A stretch of 36,421 nt of DNA from Oscillospiraceae bacterium (GCA_029012465.1 JAQXMD010000129.1:1-36421); one strand, 5' to 3'; shown: positions 1 to 11,622, counted from the first letter of the stretch. Notes: a model not told the origin generated them from the sequence alone. Translations and numbers: made by a program.

Positions 1-2442
<2,442 letters not shown>

Positions 2443-2460
2443 GTTATCTTTCCCCTTTCA

Positions 2461-5400
2461 TTAATAGTCGTCCTCACTGGTTTCAAAGCCAGTGTCGCTG
2501 TAATCGGTGCTCATTTCAAACTCGGGTTCCTCAGTGACAATGGCATCGCCGTTCTCATCCTCGATGGCGTAGCCCTCAGCGTTGATGGTCGCATCGTCCT
2601 CTGCCACAAAGGTCTCCTTGGTATCTGCGGAGTAAACAGTTGCATCATCGTCATCGTCGTCCTTCAGCTCGATCTCGTCGCCGTTCTTATCCAGCACGCG
2701 GATATCCAGGCACAGGGACTGAAGCTCCTTCACCAGAACCTTGAAGGACTCGGGAACACCGGGCTTGGGAACGTTGTGGCCCTTGACAATGGCCTCGTAG
2801 GTCTTAACACGTCCGGTAACATCGTCGGATTTGACCGTCAGGATCTCCTGGAGGGTATAGGCTGCACCGTATGCCTCCAGTGCCCAGACTTCCATCTCAC
2901 CGAAGCGCTGGCCGCCGAACTGAGCTTTACCACCCAGAGGCTGCTGCGTCACCAGGCTGTAGGGGCCGGTGGAACGGGCGTGAATCTTATCATCCACCAG
3001 ATGGTGGAGCTTGAGGAAGTAAACGTAGCCAACGGTGACGCGGTTGTCGAACTTCTCACCGGTACGGCCATCGTACAGGTCGGTCTTACCGTCCTCAGCA
3101 AGTCCGGCCAGACGGAGGGTTGCGGTGATGTCCTTCTCGTTTGCGCCGTCAAATACGGGGGTTGCGATCTTCCAGCCCAGTGCATGGGCTGCATAACCCA
3201 GATGGACGTCCAGAACCTGTCCGATGTTCATTCGGGAAGGCACGCCCAGGGGGTTCAGTACGATATCCAGAGGCGTACCATCGGGCAGGAAGGGCATATC
3301 CTCCTCGGGCAGCACCCGGGAAACGACACCCTTGTTACCATGACGGCCCGCCATCTTATCGCCCACGGAAATCTTACGCTTCTGGGCAATATAAACGCGA
3401 ACCACCATGTTGACGCCGGGACTCATTTCGTCGCCGTTCTCTCTGGAGAACTTCTTCACATCCACAACGATGCCGCTTTCGCCGTGAGGAACCTTCAGGG
3501 AGGTATCTCTTACCTCTCTTGCCTTCTCGCCGAAGATGGCACGGAGCAGACGCTCCTCGGCGGTCAGCTCAGTCTCGCCCTTGGGCGTGACCTTACCGAC
3601 CAGATAGTCGCCGGAGTTGACCTCAGCGCCAATGCGGATGATACCGTTCTCATCCAGATCCTTCAGGGTATCATCACCCACGTTGGGGATGTCTCTGGTG
3701 ATCTCCTCGGGCCCCAGCTTGGTGTCACGGGCCTCGGTCTCATGCTCTTCAATGTGAATGGAGGTGAATACATCCTCACGAACCAGACGCTCGTTGAGGA
3801 GGATTGCATCCTCGTAGTTGTAGCCTTCCCAGCTCATGAAGCCGATGAGCACGTTCTTACCCAGTGCGATCTCGCCGTCCTTACAGGAGGGGCCGTCTAC
3901 CAGAACATCGCCCTTGGAGAAGCGCTCGCCGACGCTGACGTTGGGTCTCTGGTTGACACAGGTGCCCTGGTTGCTGCGGGCAAACTTGGTGAGCTGATAG
4001 TTGACAACCTCACCCGCGTCATAGCGGACGGTGATGTCGGTGGCGCTGACCTTGGTCACAACGCCGTCATCCTGGGCAACGATACAAACCTCAGAATCCA
4101 CAGCGGACTGATGCTCGATGCCGGTGGCAACAATGGGAGCCTCCGTAACCATCAGAGGCACAGCCTGACGCTGCATGTTTGCACCCATCAGAGCACGGTT
4201 TGCGTCATCGTTCTCCAGGAAGGGAATGAAGGAGGTCGCCACAGATACCATCATCTTGGGGCTGACATCCATAAAGTCAATGAGGTTCCGGTCAACGGAG
4301 ATGATATCCTCCCGATAACGGCAGGTCACACGCTCGTTGACGAAATGGCCTTCCTCATCCAGAGGCTCGGTGGCCTGACAGATGTAGGCATCATCCTCCA
4401 GGTCTGCGGTCATGTATACAACCTCGTCAGTAACCACATGGTTGACCTTGTCCACCTTACGGTAGGGAGCAGTCAGGAAGCCATACTCATTGACCTTGGC
4501 ATAGGAGGCCAGATAGGAGATCAGGCCGATGTTGGGACCTTCAGGGCTCTCAATGGGGCACAGACGGCCATAGTGGCTGTAGTGAACGTCTCGCACATCG
4601 AAGGAAGCACGCTCACGGCTCAGACCGCCGGGGCCAAGAGCAGAAATACGTCTCTTATGGGTCAGCTCAGCCAGAGGATTGTTCTGGTCCATGAACTGGC
4701 TCAGGGGGGAGGAGCCGAAGAACTCCTTGATGACTGCGGTAACAGGGCGAATGTTGATCAGGGACTGGGGGGTAACAAGATCCAGATCCTGAGTGGTCAT
4801 ACGCTCGCGGACCACACGTTCCAGACGGGAGAAGCCCACACGGAACTGATTCTGGAGCAGCTCACCCACGCAGCGCAGGCGGCGGTTGCCCAGATGGTCA
4901 ATGTCATCGGTGGTACCGATGCCGCAGGCCAGGGTCAGAAGATAGTTGATGGAAGCGAGAATATCAGCCTTGGTGATATGCTTGGGAGTCAGATCACCCA
5001 GACGCTCCAGGCAGGCTTCCTTCAGGGACGCGCCGGAGTTGTTCTCCAGAATATCCCGGAGCACACGGAAGTCGACCCACTCCTGAATGCCGATCTCCTT
5101 GGGATCGAAGTCCACAAACCTGGACATGTCCACCATATAGTTGGAGAAAATCTTGACCTCACGGTCCTCCACCTGCACAACGGCCTCATTGACACCTCTG
5201 CTCTGGATGTCCTCAGCCTGCTCACGGGTGATCTTGTCACCGGGCATGGCAAGAATCTCACCGGTCATGGGGTCCGCAATGGGCTGTGCCAGAACCTGAT
5301 CCGCAAGACGCCGGGCCAGCTGAAGCTTCTTGGTGAACTTGTAACGGCCCACGCGGCTCACATCATATCGGCGTGCGTCGAAGAACAGGGCTTCCAGATA

Positions 5401-6162
5401 GCTCTCGGCGTTTTCCACTGTGGGGGGCTCGCCGGGACGGAGCTTTTTATAGATCTCCAAAAGGCTCTCTGCCTTGGTCTTACAGGGGTCCTTTTCAATG
5501 GTAGCCTTGATGAAGGGGTCCTCGCCAAACATCTCATAGATCTGACCGTCGGTCTCAACGCCCAGAGAACGGATCAGGCAGGTAATGGGGAGCTTGCGGT
5601 TCTTGTCGATACGGACATAGAACACGCGGCTCACATCGGTCTCATACTCCAGCCATGCGCCCCGATAGGGAATGACAGTTGCGGAGTAGAAATGGTTATC
5701 AGCCTTATCAGCAGTATCCCCGTAGTACATACCGGGGCTTCTGACGATCTGAGAAACGATAACACGCTCAGCGCCATTGATCACAAAGGTGCCGCCCTGG
5801 GTCATCAGGGGGAAATCACCCATGAAGATCTCCTGCTCCTTGATCTCACCGGTCTCCTTATTGTGGAGACGGACGCGGACCTTGATGGGCTTTGCATAGG
5901 TGGCATCCCGCTCACGGCACTCATCAACGGAGTACTTGGGAGGCTCGTTCATGGTAAAGTCCAGGAAGCTCAGCTCGAGATTTCCGGAATAGTCTGTAAT
6001 GGTACCCACATCACGGAATACCTCCTGCAGGCCTTCCTTCAGAAAGTTCTCGTAGGACTCCTTCTGGATACGCAGCATATTGGGCATCTGAAGGATATCA
6101 TCGTGCTTCTGATAAGACTTTCTCAGGGTTTTACCGTAATATACGTCTTTCACCATTGCCAT
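2461..6162 (-). CDS. rpoB: DNA-directed RNA polymerase subunit beta
   Basis: This is the beta subunit of RNA polymerase, 1233 residues. The rifampicin-binding region reads SQFMDQNN...[13 protein letters not shown], with the usual Asp, His and Ser at the positions where resistance mutations arise, so it looks rifampicin-sensitive by sequence. The motif [13 protein letters not shown] and the C-terminal [27 protein letters not shown] stretch (written here in parts: [23 protein letters not shown]) are intact. The last ~70 residues form an acidic extension beginning with a run of six aspartates; such tails occur in Clostridia. The start at 6162 ([10 protein letters not shown]) is the first plausible one; a start two codons later is possible. 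Upstream is a permease gene, not rplJ-rplL, so rpoB must rely on the promoter at 6341-6369. Confidence 0.98.
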   Translation of the reverse strand: MAMVKDVYYGKTLRKSYQKHDDILQMPNMLRIQKESYENFLKEGLQEVFRDVGTITDYSGNLELSFLDFTMNEPPKYSVDECRERDATYAKPIKVRVRLHNKETGEIKEQEIFMGDFPLMTQGGTFVINGAERVIVSQIVRSPGMYYGDTADKADNHFYSATVIPYRGAWLEYETDVSRVFYVRIDKNRKLPITCLIRSLGVETDGQIYEMFGEDPFIKATIEKDPCKTKAESLLEIYKKLRPGEPPTVENAESYLEALFFDARRYDVSRVGRYKFTKKLQLARRLADQVLAQPIADPMTGEILAMPGDKITREQAEDIQSRGVNEAVVQVEDREVKIFSNYMVDMSRFVDFDPKEIGIQEWVDFRVLRDILENNSGASLKEACLERLGDLTPKHITKADILASINYLLTLACGIGTTDDIDHLGNRRLRCVGELLQNQFRVGFSRLERVVRERMTTQDLDLVTPQSLINIRPVTAVIKEFFGSSPLSQFMDQNNPLAELTHKRRISALGPGGLSRERASFDVRDVHYSHYGRLCPIESPEGPNIGLISYLASYAKVNEYGFLTAPYRKVDKVNHVVTDEVVYMTADLEDDAYICQATEPLDEEGHFVNERVTCRYREDIISVDRNLIDFMDVSPKMMVSVATSFIPFLENDDANRALMGANMQRQAVPLMVTEAPIVATGIEHQSAVDSEVCIVAQDDGVVTKVSATDITVRYDAGEVVNYQLTKFARSNQGTCVNQRPNVSVGERFSKGDVLVDGPSCKDGEIALGKNVLIGFMSWEGYNYEDAILLNERLVREDVFTSIHIEEHETEARDTKLGPEEITRDIPNVGDDTLKDLDENGIIRIGAEVNSGDYLVGKVTPKGETELTAEERLLRAIFGEKAREVRDTSLKVPHGESGIVVDVKKFSRENGDEMSPGVNMVVRVYIAQKRKISVGDKMAGRHGNKGVVSRVLPEEDMPFLPDGTPLDIVLNPLGVPSRMNIGQVLDVHLGYAAHALGWKIATPVFDGANEKDITATLRLAGLAEDGKTDLYDGRTGEKFDNRVTVGYVYFLKLHHLVDDKIHARSTGPYSLVTQQPLGGKAQFGGQRFGEMEVWALEAYGAAYTLQEILTVKSDDVTGRVKTYEAIVKGHNVPKPGVPESFKVLVKELQSLCLDIRVLDKNGDEIELKDDDDDDATVYSADTKETFVAEDDATINAEGYAIEDENGDAIVTEEPEFEMSTDYSDTGFETSEDDY

Positions 6163-6340
6163 TGGAACATCACACGACCTTTCTTACCCGGCAAGCCGGG
6201 AAAATTGCCGAACATTTGAAACGCCCGGCGCAGTTGCTACATTTTAAAAGTGGCCTATTGCGGAATGATTCCAGATGTGCTAAGATAGCGCCAGAATCAG
6301 TTTTTGCGCACTTTCCCGCAAAATGGCATACTAGATGTAT

Positions 6341-6369
6341 ATAATACCGCAAACGCCTTTCGTTGTCAA
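6341..6369 (-). promoter_or_regulatory. sigma-A promoter of rpoBC
   Basis: On the minus strand TTGACA (6369-6364) is followed after exactly 17 bp by TATTAT (6346-6341), a near-consensus vegetative promoter pointing at rpoB. Transcription would begin near 6334, giving a leader of about 170 nt before the rpoB ATG. The leader has GC-rich hairpin potential next to the start (CCCGGC-TT-GCCGGG, about 6187-6200). Confidence 0.85.
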
Positions 6370-6383
6370 GGGTTTGCGGTATT
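6343..6383. repeat. 12-bp perfect inverted repeat spanning the rpoB promoter
   Basis: AATACCGCAAAC (6343-6354) is perfectly repeated in inverted orientation as GTTTGCGGTATT (6372-6383). The -35 box lies in the loop and the -10 box overlaps one arm. In RNA from the upstream permease gene this would fold into a long hairpin, extended by a CCTT/AAGG inner stem. It is followed by AU-rich sequence rather than a clean U-run, so it may act as a weak terminator for that gene, an operator for rpoB, or both. Confidence 0.7.
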
Positions 6384-6405
6384 TTTATGCATATTTTTAT
6401 CTTTT

Positions 6406-7374
6406 TCAGGAGGAAATCTCAGGAGCCTTCCCAGAATGGGCATCTCCGAAGCGTTTGAGCACCCATTTGGTGAAAAAGCAGCTGAAAATTGTGGTAAATA
6501 CCACACCGCAGGCGATCTGTGCCATGGCGCTCTCCACATAGGGGGCATATTGAGGCAGCAGCTCCGCCACAATGGGCGGCATGGAAACCGACGCCCCTGC
6601 CACACAGCTGAGACTGGCGGCAGCATAGCCCGGCTGCCGCAGAATCAGCTTATCCACCAGCAGCATCAGCCCCAGACAAAACACAACGTAAATCCCGCTG
6701 AGTACCAAACCGGAAACGCCGGTCTTTACCGCCGACACCAGATTCACCGCCGCACCGAAATCACAGCCTGCAAAGAACAGCATGGGTCGGGTGGCGCCCC
6801 CAAAGAGCCGTCTCAGCTCCGGGTCCAGATTGCCCAGAAGCATGCCGATGAGGAAGGGCACAAGGGTGGTTACAATGGCCATATAGTCAAAGGCCGCTCC
6901 CTCCAGCACCCCCAGAATCACTGCGGGAATGGTGGGCGCCACCACCAGATTATAGAGGCCGAATCCCGGCGGGTCCACGGAATCTCCGTGGGCTGTAGCC
7001 ACCGCCAGAAAGGTTCCCGGATTCAGACTAATCACTGTAATACAGAATGCCAGTACGGAAATCCCCAGAATTCCATCCGTACCAAAGAAGTGGAGATAGC
7101 CGAAGGTCAATCCAACCGCAATGAGAATCTTCGCAAGGAGCAGTACCCCTCCCCGCCCCATGGCAGCAGGAACGTCTTTGACCCGAAACTGGGCCCCAGC
7201 CAGAAACAGCAGCGCGCCGATAAATACCTGAGTTCCGTAGGTGGAAAACAGCTTTGTGGTAATGCCGCCTACCTGCAGGGCCCCGGGACAAGCGGTATTG
7301 ATGATGGCCGTACACAGCATGGGCACAAGAATGATGCCGCCGGGGATCTTGTCGATCTTTTCAAGGATTTTCAC
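6406..7374 (-). CDS. kdgT: 2-keto-3-deoxygluconate permease family transporter
   Basis: This is an integral membrane protein of 322 residues with about ten hydrophobic segments, resembling the KdgT family, which takes up 2-keto-3-deoxygluconate (a pectin/uronate breakdown intermediate) with a proton or sodium. Family-like stretches include the N-terminus KIPGGIILVPML, the central SLNPGTFLAVATAHGD and the C-terminal AGASVSMPPIVAELLP. The length matches the family (about 310-330). It starts with GTG at 7374, 8 bp after AAGGGAG. No uronate-catabolism genes are adjacent, so the real substrate is not settled by context. It is monocistronic, with its own promoter at 7407-7435, divergent from the NhaC-type antiporter. 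Confidence 0.85.
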   Translation of the reverse strand: MKILEKIDKIPGGIILVPMLCTAIINTACPGALQVGGITTKLFSTYGTQVFIGALLFLAGAQFRVKDVPAAMGRGGVLLLAKILIAVGLTFGYLHFFGTDGILGISVLAFCITVISLNPGTFLAVATAHGDSVDPPGFGLYNLVVAPTIPAVILGVLEGAAFDYMAIVTTLVPFLIGMLLGNLDPELRRLFGGATRPMLFFAGCDFGAAVNLVSAVKTGVSGLVLSGIYVVFCLGLMLLVDKLILRQPGYAAASLSCVAGASVSMPPIVAELLPQYAPYVESAMAQIACGVVFTTIFSCFFTKWVLKRFGDAHSGKAPEISS

Positions 7375-7406
7375 CGGAATTCTCCCTTTTCTTTCAGAAT
7401 GTGTTC

Positions 7407-7435
7407 ATTATATCGGCTGCCCCACTGAAATGCAA
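7407..7435 (-). promoter_or_regulatory. sigma-A promoter of the kdgT-like gene
   Basis: On the minus strand TTGCAT (7435-7430), 17 bp, TATAAT (7412-7407). It lies about 33 bp upstream of the GTG start. Confidence 0.8.
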
Positions 7436-7500
7436 CCGGGTTTCATCCGACAATTTTGCAGCAATTCTCCCAAACAGCACATTTTTCTGAAAAAATTCCC

Positions 7501-7528
7501 TGCAAAACGTAGGAATATGTGCTATACT
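7501..7528 (+). promoter_or_regulatory. extended -10 promoter of the nhaC-like gene
   Basis: TATACT at 7523-7528 is preceded by TGC, giving an extended -10 element. The -35 region (TGCAAA, 7501-7506) is weak, as expected for extended -10 promoters. It is divergent from the kdgT promoter, with about 65 bp between them. Confidence 0.65.
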
Positions 7529-7560
7529 AAAATCCCTAAATGAATTATGGAGGAGATACT

Positions 7561-8877
7561 ATGAAAAAGAGAGAAAACCCCATAGCCTTACTTCCCATTG
7601 CGGTATTCCTGGTGCTGTATCTGGGTCTGGGCATCCTGTTCGAGTACATCCTGAAGATCCCCATGGGCTTCTACAACATCCCCATTGTGGTCACGTTTGT
7701 AGCAGCCCTGCTGATTGCCTGTGTTCAGAACAGGAAGCTGTCCTTTGATGACAAGCTCGCACTCATGGGTCAGGGGATCGGAGACAAGAATATTGTCACC
7801 ATGATCCTGATCTTCCTGCTGGCCGGTGCATTTGTGGGTGTTGTTGGCCGCTCCAGCGCCTCCAGTGTGGCATACTTTATGCTGTCACTGGTGCCCACAA
7901 GGTTTGCCGTGGCTGTGCTGTTTGTGGTCAGCTGCTTTGTATCCCTGTCTATGGGCACCTCCGTTGGCACCATCACCCTGATTACCCCCATTGCAGTAGC
8001 AGTCGCACAGGGCTCCGGCTTCAGCATTCCCCTCTGCGTAGGCTCCGTCATGGGCGGCGCCATGTTCGGCGACAACCTGTCCTTTATCTCCGACACCACC
8101 ATCGCCGCCTGCAACGGTCAGGGCTGTGAAATGAAGGACAAGTTCCGGGAAAACTTTGCCATCGCCCTTCCCGCGGCCCTTGTGGCGCTGGTTCTGATTC
8201 TTGTACTGTCCTTCCGGGCAGAGCTGGGCGGTGCAGTCACTGAGGACTACAGTCTCATTCAGATCATCCCCTATCTGCTGGTTCTCATCGGCGGCATTAT
8301 CGGCATCAACGTGTTTATCGTCCTTCTGATCGGCATTCTCTCCGGCTCCATCATCATGCTGGCCACCGGCGCTACTGCCGCCACCGACCTGCTTGCAGGC
8401 ATGGGCTCCGGCGTTTCCGGGATGTTTGAAACCGCCATGGTTGCCATTCTGGTGGCTGCCATGTGTGCCCTGATTCGGGAGCATGGCGGCTTCGAGGCAC
8501 TACTTTCCTTCATCCGGAAGGTTTTCCGCGGCAAAAAAGGCGGTCAGCTGGGCATCGGCCTGCTGGTAGGCGCAATGGACATCGCCACCGCCAACAACAC
8601 CGTTGCCATTGTCATGGCCAATCCCATTGCCCAGGAGATGGCCGAGGAGTACAGCATCACTCCCAGAAAGTCCGCCTCCCTGCTGGACACCTTCTCCTGC
8701 ATTTTCCAGGGCGTTATCCCCTACGGTGCCCAGATGCTGGTTGCCATTTCTGCCGCAAGCGAGCTGGGTCACAGCATCTCCGCGTTCCAGATCATGCCCT
8801 ACCTGTTCTATCCCTACCTGCTGCTGGTCAGCTCTCTGCTGTTCATCTTTGTGATTCCCGAACGGAAGGCAAAATGA
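7561..8877 (+). CDS. nhaC: Na+/H+ antiporter, NhaC family
   Basis: This is a polytopic membrane protein of 438 residues with about 11-12 hydrophobic helices. The stretch GGAMFGDNLSFISDTTIAA (about residues 164-182) and the earlier SMGTSVGTITLITPIA are hallmarks of the NhaC family in the ion-transporter superfamily, which exchanges Na+ for H+, in some members coupled to organic acid exchange such as malate-lactate. I chose the ATG at 7561 because GGAGGA lies 7 bp upstream; an in-frame ATG at 7540 would place this ribosome site inside the coding region. The substrate of this member cannot be read from sequence. It is transcribed alone. Confidence 0.88.
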   Translation: MKKRENPIALLPIAVFLVLYLGLGILFEYILKIPMGFYNIPIVVTFVAALLIACVQNRKLSFDDKLALMGQGIGDKNIVTMILIFLLAGAFVGVVGRSSASSVAYFMLSLVPTRFAVAVLFVVSCFVSLSMGTSVGTITLITPIAVAVAQGSGFSIPLCVGSVMGGAMFGDNLSFISDTTIAACNGQGCEMKDKFRENFAIALPAALVALVLILVLSFRAELGGAVTEDYSLIQIIPYLLVLIGGIIGINVFIVLLIGILSGSIIMLATGATAATDLLAGMGSGVSGMFETAMVAILVAAMCALIREHGGFEALLSFIRKVFRGKKGGQLGIGLLVGAMDIATANNTVAIVMANPIAQEMAEEYSITPRKSASLLDTFSCIFQGVIPYGAQMLVAISAASELGHSISAFQIMPYLFYPYLLLVSSLLFIFVIPERKAK

Positions 8878-8893
8878 TCCTTTCCTCAATTTC

Positions 8894-8922
8894 TTGACTT
8901 TTTTCAGGGGATCTGATATATT
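8894..8922 (+). promoter_or_regulatory. sigma-A promoter of the small basic protein gene
   Basis: TTGACT (8894-8899), 17 bp, TATATT (8917-8922), with TGA immediately before the -10. Transcription would start near 8929, leaving a short leader with AAGGAGG at 8938-8944. Confidence 0.82.
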
Positions 8923-8953
8923 GTGGTGAATTCATTTAAGGAGGAACCACAAT

Positions 8954-9148
8954 ATGGAGAGATTCGTTCCCTATGAAAAACTGTCCAAGAAAAAGCAGCG
9001 GGAGATTGACCGTGCAAAGCGGACCACATGGGCAATCAGCCCGGTTACGAGAAAGCCCCAGAATTCCAAGGCCTATAACAGAAGAAAAGCACAGAGCTGG
9101 AGAAAGGATTCCGGTTCTGTGCTTTTTGATTTGTGCCAGTGCGTTTGA
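8954..9148 (+). CDS. small basic protein with internal terminator; candidate ArfA/BrfA-like ribosome rescue factor
   Basis: This is a 64-residue reading frame with a strong ribosome site (AAGGAGG, 9 bp before ATG) and its own promoter. It is very basic in residues 9-52 (KLSKKKQREIDRAKR, then VTRKP, then AYNRRKAQSWRK) and ends in a hydrophobic tail (GSVLFDLCQCV). A perfect 14-bp intrinsic-terminator hairpin begins at codon 46, and its U-tract falls at codons 57-58, before the stop codon. The transcript would therefore usually end without a stop codon. This architecture, a short basic protein with a hydrophobic tail and a terminator inside the gene, is the one described for E. coli arfA and B. 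subtilis brfA. Those are back-up ribosome rescue factors kept low by tmRNA. The functional assignment is inference; the gene itself is well supported. Confidence 0.75.
   Translation: MERFVPYEKLSKKKQREIDRAKRTTWAISPVTRKPQNSKAYNRRKAQSWRKDSGSVLFDLCQCV
9089..9127 (+). terminator. intrinsic terminator inside the small basic protein gene
   Basis: GCACAGAGCTGGAG (9089-9102) pairs over all 14 positions, with three G-U wobbles, with TTCCGGTTCTGTGC (9109-9122). The loop is 6 nt and TTTTT follows at 9123-9127. The stop codon of the gene is at 9146-9148, so termination here yields a non-stop mRNA. Confidence 0.88.
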
Positions 9149-9218
9149 TCGTCCGTGTGTTCCCCTCTGTTTTCCAGCAAAAAGGTTCAGATTGACGGAA
9201 AAGCATAAATTCCGCACC

Positions 9219-9246
9219 TTGCAATCCCCTTGCAGATTGCTATACT
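9219..9246 (+). promoter_or_regulatory. sigma-A promoter of the OYE-MaoC pseudogene
   Basis: TTGCAA (9219-9224), 16 bp, TATACT (9241-9246), with TGC before the -10 (extended -10). It is still intact although the gene behind it is broken. Confidence 0.72.
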
Positions 9247-9277
9247 ATAGAATAAAGATACTATAAGAAAGGAACAG

Positions 9278-10296
9278 GTGATTCTTTTGAATAAAAGATA
9301 CCCCAACGTAACCAGTCCCAAGCGCGTCAGCGGTACCCTGCTGAAAAACCGCATTATTCTGGCCCCTTCCACCATTCACTCCGCCAATGACGGCACTCTG
9401 TATCCCACTGAGGACAGCATTGCCTTCTTCGAGCAGCGTGCCAAGACCGGCGCCGCCATGGTCTACTGTGCCGGCGTCAAGTACTGCGATGTCCGGGATG
9501 ACGGCGAGCACACCAACTGGGACACCATGCAGCACAACCACAAGCACAAGCTGGCTCATCTGGCAGAGCGCATTCACTTCCACGGCGCAAAGGCCGGCAT
9601 GGAGCTGATCGGCTTCTTCCCCGGCATCTATACCTGCTCTGACAGCAACTGCATCATGGGCTCTCCCCCATCGGCAAGGAGGTCATCCGGGGTAAGGACA
9701 CCCTGTACTGGGAGGATGTGAGCATCGGCGACCGTCCTCCCATGACCGCCGAGTCCCCTGTCACCGACTATGACGCCCGCCGTTATACCGGCACCCATCA
9801 CACCGTTGGCGCCATTGCAGGCGACACTGTTCGTGATTTTGTCATGGGCAAGCGTGTGGAACGCCGGTTCCAGAAGCGTGTGGACGGTGTGATCTGCCTG
9901 CCCGAGTCTCCCAGAACCCATTTCCTGAACTTTGTGGGCCGGAACTTCTGCCGCCGTCTTGTGACCAACTGGATGGGCGACGACGGTATGATCCGCAAAA
10001 TGGGCTGGCGCATGGTCAACGACTATCCCCCGGAGAAGCAGTTTGACCACTTCCCTGCCGGACATTTCCGGGAGAGCTGGCTGCTGAAGGTTCCCGAACT
10101 GAAGGAATCCGGCCGCTTCATGAACACCCACGGCATGGGCCCCGACTGCGCACTGGTACATGGCTACGTCACCGACAAGTGGGTCGAGGAGGACACCGGC
10201 GATCATCTGGTAATGCTCACCGTCTGGTGTGAGGACATGGACGGCAACATCTTCCAGGAGTGTGAATTCTCCGTGGTGCTTCCCACAAGAGGATAA
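9278..10296 (+). pseudogene. chimeric pseudogene: Old Yellow Enzyme N-terminus joined out of frame to a MaoC-like dehydratase C-terminus
   Basis: The first part (to about 9660) encodes the N-terminal ~128 residues of an NADH:flavin oxidoreductase of the OYE/2,4-dienoyl-CoA reductase type (LLKNRIILAPSTIH at the flavin end, then GAAMVYCAGVKY and HGAKAGMELIGFFPG). Near 9660 the meaning jumps to another frame, which reads on to 10296. That part looks like the C-terminal half of a two-hotdog MaoC-like acyl dehydratase (LYWEDVSIGDRPP... ending in a hotdog strand with WCEDMDGNIFQECEF). Neither half is complete: the OYE barrel lacks most of its length and the dehydratase lacks its N-terminal domain. 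A deletion joining two neighbouring genes is the simplest explanation. The start is GTG at 9278 or TTG at 9287. The tail could still be translated from the GTG at 9718, but I do not call it functional. Confidence 0.72.
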
Positions 10297-10303
10297 AAGA
10301 ATC

Positions 10304-10330
10304 CGGAGCTGTCTCACTGAGGCAGCTCCG
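10304..10330. terminator. terminator hairpin between convergent genes
   Basis: CGGAGCTG (10304-10311) and CAGCTCCG (10323-10330) form a stem, with further CTC/GAG pairing in the loop. TTTCATT follows on the plus strand and GATTCTTTTA on the minus strand, so it can serve both the pseudogene and the NUDIX gene. Confidence 0.65.
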
Positions 10331-10336
10331 TTTCAT

Positions 10337-10903
10337 TCACTTCGTCATGTTCCTGAGTTTCCGGTTGAGCTTCTCGTAGATATGCTCCCGGAACCAGGGC
10401 TCTGAGGACGCCGCCACTGCTTCATCCAGCCCGAACCAACTCACGGCGCTGTTTTCATCTGCCTTGGAACGCAGGCTTTCCCTGTGGTCTGCCTCCAGCA
10501 GATAGGTCACATTCAGATGGAGATGGGAGGAAACATAGCTTCCCTTTTTCACATGGCCGTCCACCGTCAGGACCTCCACAGAGAAGATTTCCTCAGTCAC
10601 CGGACGCACATTGTGGATACCGCTCTCCTCCCGAACCTCCTTCAGAGCCACCTTCAGAAGGTCTGTTTCTCCGTCTGCATGTCCCCCAAGCCAGGCCCAG
10701 GAGTCATAGAGATTGTGGTAGGCCATCAGCACCCGGTCTTTGTCCGGGTTCACCACCCACGCTGATGCCGTCATATGGGCCACAGGGTTTTCCCGGAAAA
10801 AGGCATCCGGATTGGACTTCAAAAAGGACAGAATCAGAGAAAGATCCCGGCTCTCCTGCTCGTTATAGGGCTGATAGGCTTCAAGCTGCTCTAAGATGGT
10901 CAC
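10337..10903 (-). CDS. NUDIX hydrolase
   Basis: This 188-residue cytoplasmic protein carries a full Nudix box, G-H-A-D-G-E...REVREESGI (pattern GX5EX7REVXEEXG). The glutamates there bind the metal used to hydrolyse a nucleoside diphosphate linked to some other group X. The substrate is unknown. An N-terminal helical region of about 40 residues (LEQLEAYQPYNEQESRDL) precedes the catalytic fold, as in NUDIX proteins annotated as diphosphate hydrolases of unspecified substrate. I chose GTG at 10903 because AGGAGG lies 7 bp upstream; the longer in-frame extension to 11026 runs through the promoter and is unlikely to be translated. It stands alone, convergent with the pseudogene and divergent from apt. 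Confidence 0.88.
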   Translation of the reverse strand: MTILEQLEAYQPYNEQESRDLSLILSFLKSNPDAFFRENPVAHMTASAWVVNPDKDRVLMAYHNLYDSWAWLGGHADGETDLLKVALKEVREESGIHNVRPVTEEIFSVEVLTVDGHVKKGSYVSSHLHLNVTYLLEADHRESLRSKADENSAVSWFGLDEAVAASSEPWFREHIYEKLNRKLRNMTK

Positions 10904-10932
10904 GTCCACCCCTCCTGAATGATTCTGTCCGA

Positions 10933-10961
10933 AGTATACCATATATACGTTCCAGCCGCAA
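10933..10961 (-). promoter_or_regulatory. promoter of the NUDIX gene
   Basis: On the minus strand TTGCGG (10961-10956), 17 bp, TATACT (10938-10933), with TGG before the -10 (extended -10). Confidence 0.68.
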
Positions 10962-11015
10962 GAGGCCGGTTTCCGGTGAAACCGGGTGTAAATCGAACAA
11001 ATCCCCCTCTGCCCC

Positions 11016-11043
11016 TTGCAAATCACCCGAATTGTGCTAAAAT
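11016..11043 (+). promoter_or_regulatory. promoter of apt
   Basis: TTGCAA (11016-11021), 16 bp, TAAAAT (11038-11043), with TGC before the -10. The start would lie about 50 nt upstream of the apt ATG. Confidence 0.75.
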
Positions 11044-11097
11044 CATATCTGTTAGATTACATATCCCTGCCCCTGAGGCAAACAGGAGGATCCCAAA

Positions 11098-11622
11098 ATG
11101 AGCAGTGTAGAAAAGTATATTACAAGCATTCCCGATTTCCCCGAGCCGGGCATCATCTTCCGGGACATCACCAGTGTGCTCTGTGACCCGGAGGGTCTGA
11201 AGCTGGCCATTGACGAAATGACCGATCTGGCTCAGGGCCTTGATTTTGACATGATCGCAGGCCTGGAATCCAGAGGATTTATCTTTGGTATGCCCATGGC
11301 CTATAAGCTGGGCAAGCCCTTTATCCCTGTCCGCAAAAAGGGAAAGCTCCCCCGGGAAACTGTGGAAGCCTCCTACGAACTGGAGTACGGTTCCGCAACC
11401 ATTGAGATCCACAAGGAGGATGTCCCCACAGGATCAAAGATTCTTCTGGTGGACGACCTGATAGCCACCGGCGGCACCCTTGCAGCTGCGGCTGAGCTTT
11501 TTGGCAAGGTTGGCGCAGAGGTCGTGGGCGCAGTATGCCTGCTGGAGCTGGCAGGACTTCATGGCCGGGAAAAGCTGAAGGGCTTCCCGGTGAGAACAGT
11601 CGTATGCTACGAAGGAAAATAA
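11098..11622 (+). CDS. apt: adenine phosphoribosyltransferase
   Basis: This purine-salvage enzyme makes AMP and pyrophosphate from adenine and phosphoribosyl pyrophosphate in the cytoplasm. It has 174 residues, the usual size (about 170-180). It shows the conserved N-terminus IPDFPEPGIIFRDIT, the RGFIFG segment, KKGKLPR of the flexible loop, and the PRPP-binding motif ILLVDDLIATGGT (about residues 116-128). The ATG at 11098 has AGGAGG 9 bp upstream. It is a single-gene unit with its own promoter and a textbook terminator. Confidence 0.97.
   Translation: MSSVEKYITSIPDFPEPGIIFRDITSVLCDPEGLKLAIDEMTDLAQGLDFDMIAGLESRGFIFGMPMAYKLGKPFIPVRKKGKLPRETVEASYELEYGSATIEIHKEDVPTGSKILLVDDLIATGGTLAAAAELFGKVGAEVVGAVCLLELAGLHGREKLKGFPVRTVVCYEGK

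Noticed and set aside
6304..7428. A 374-codon open frame opposite the kdgT-like gene.
   Set aside because: The minus strand encodes a hydrophobic transporter with promoter and ribosome site; the plus-strand product is hydrophilic and repetitive.
9718..10296. The MaoC-like part as an independent functional gene.
   Set aside because: It begins in mid-domain, and an in-frame continuation upstream of its GTG still resembles the same protein; it looks like the 3' remnant of a longer gene.
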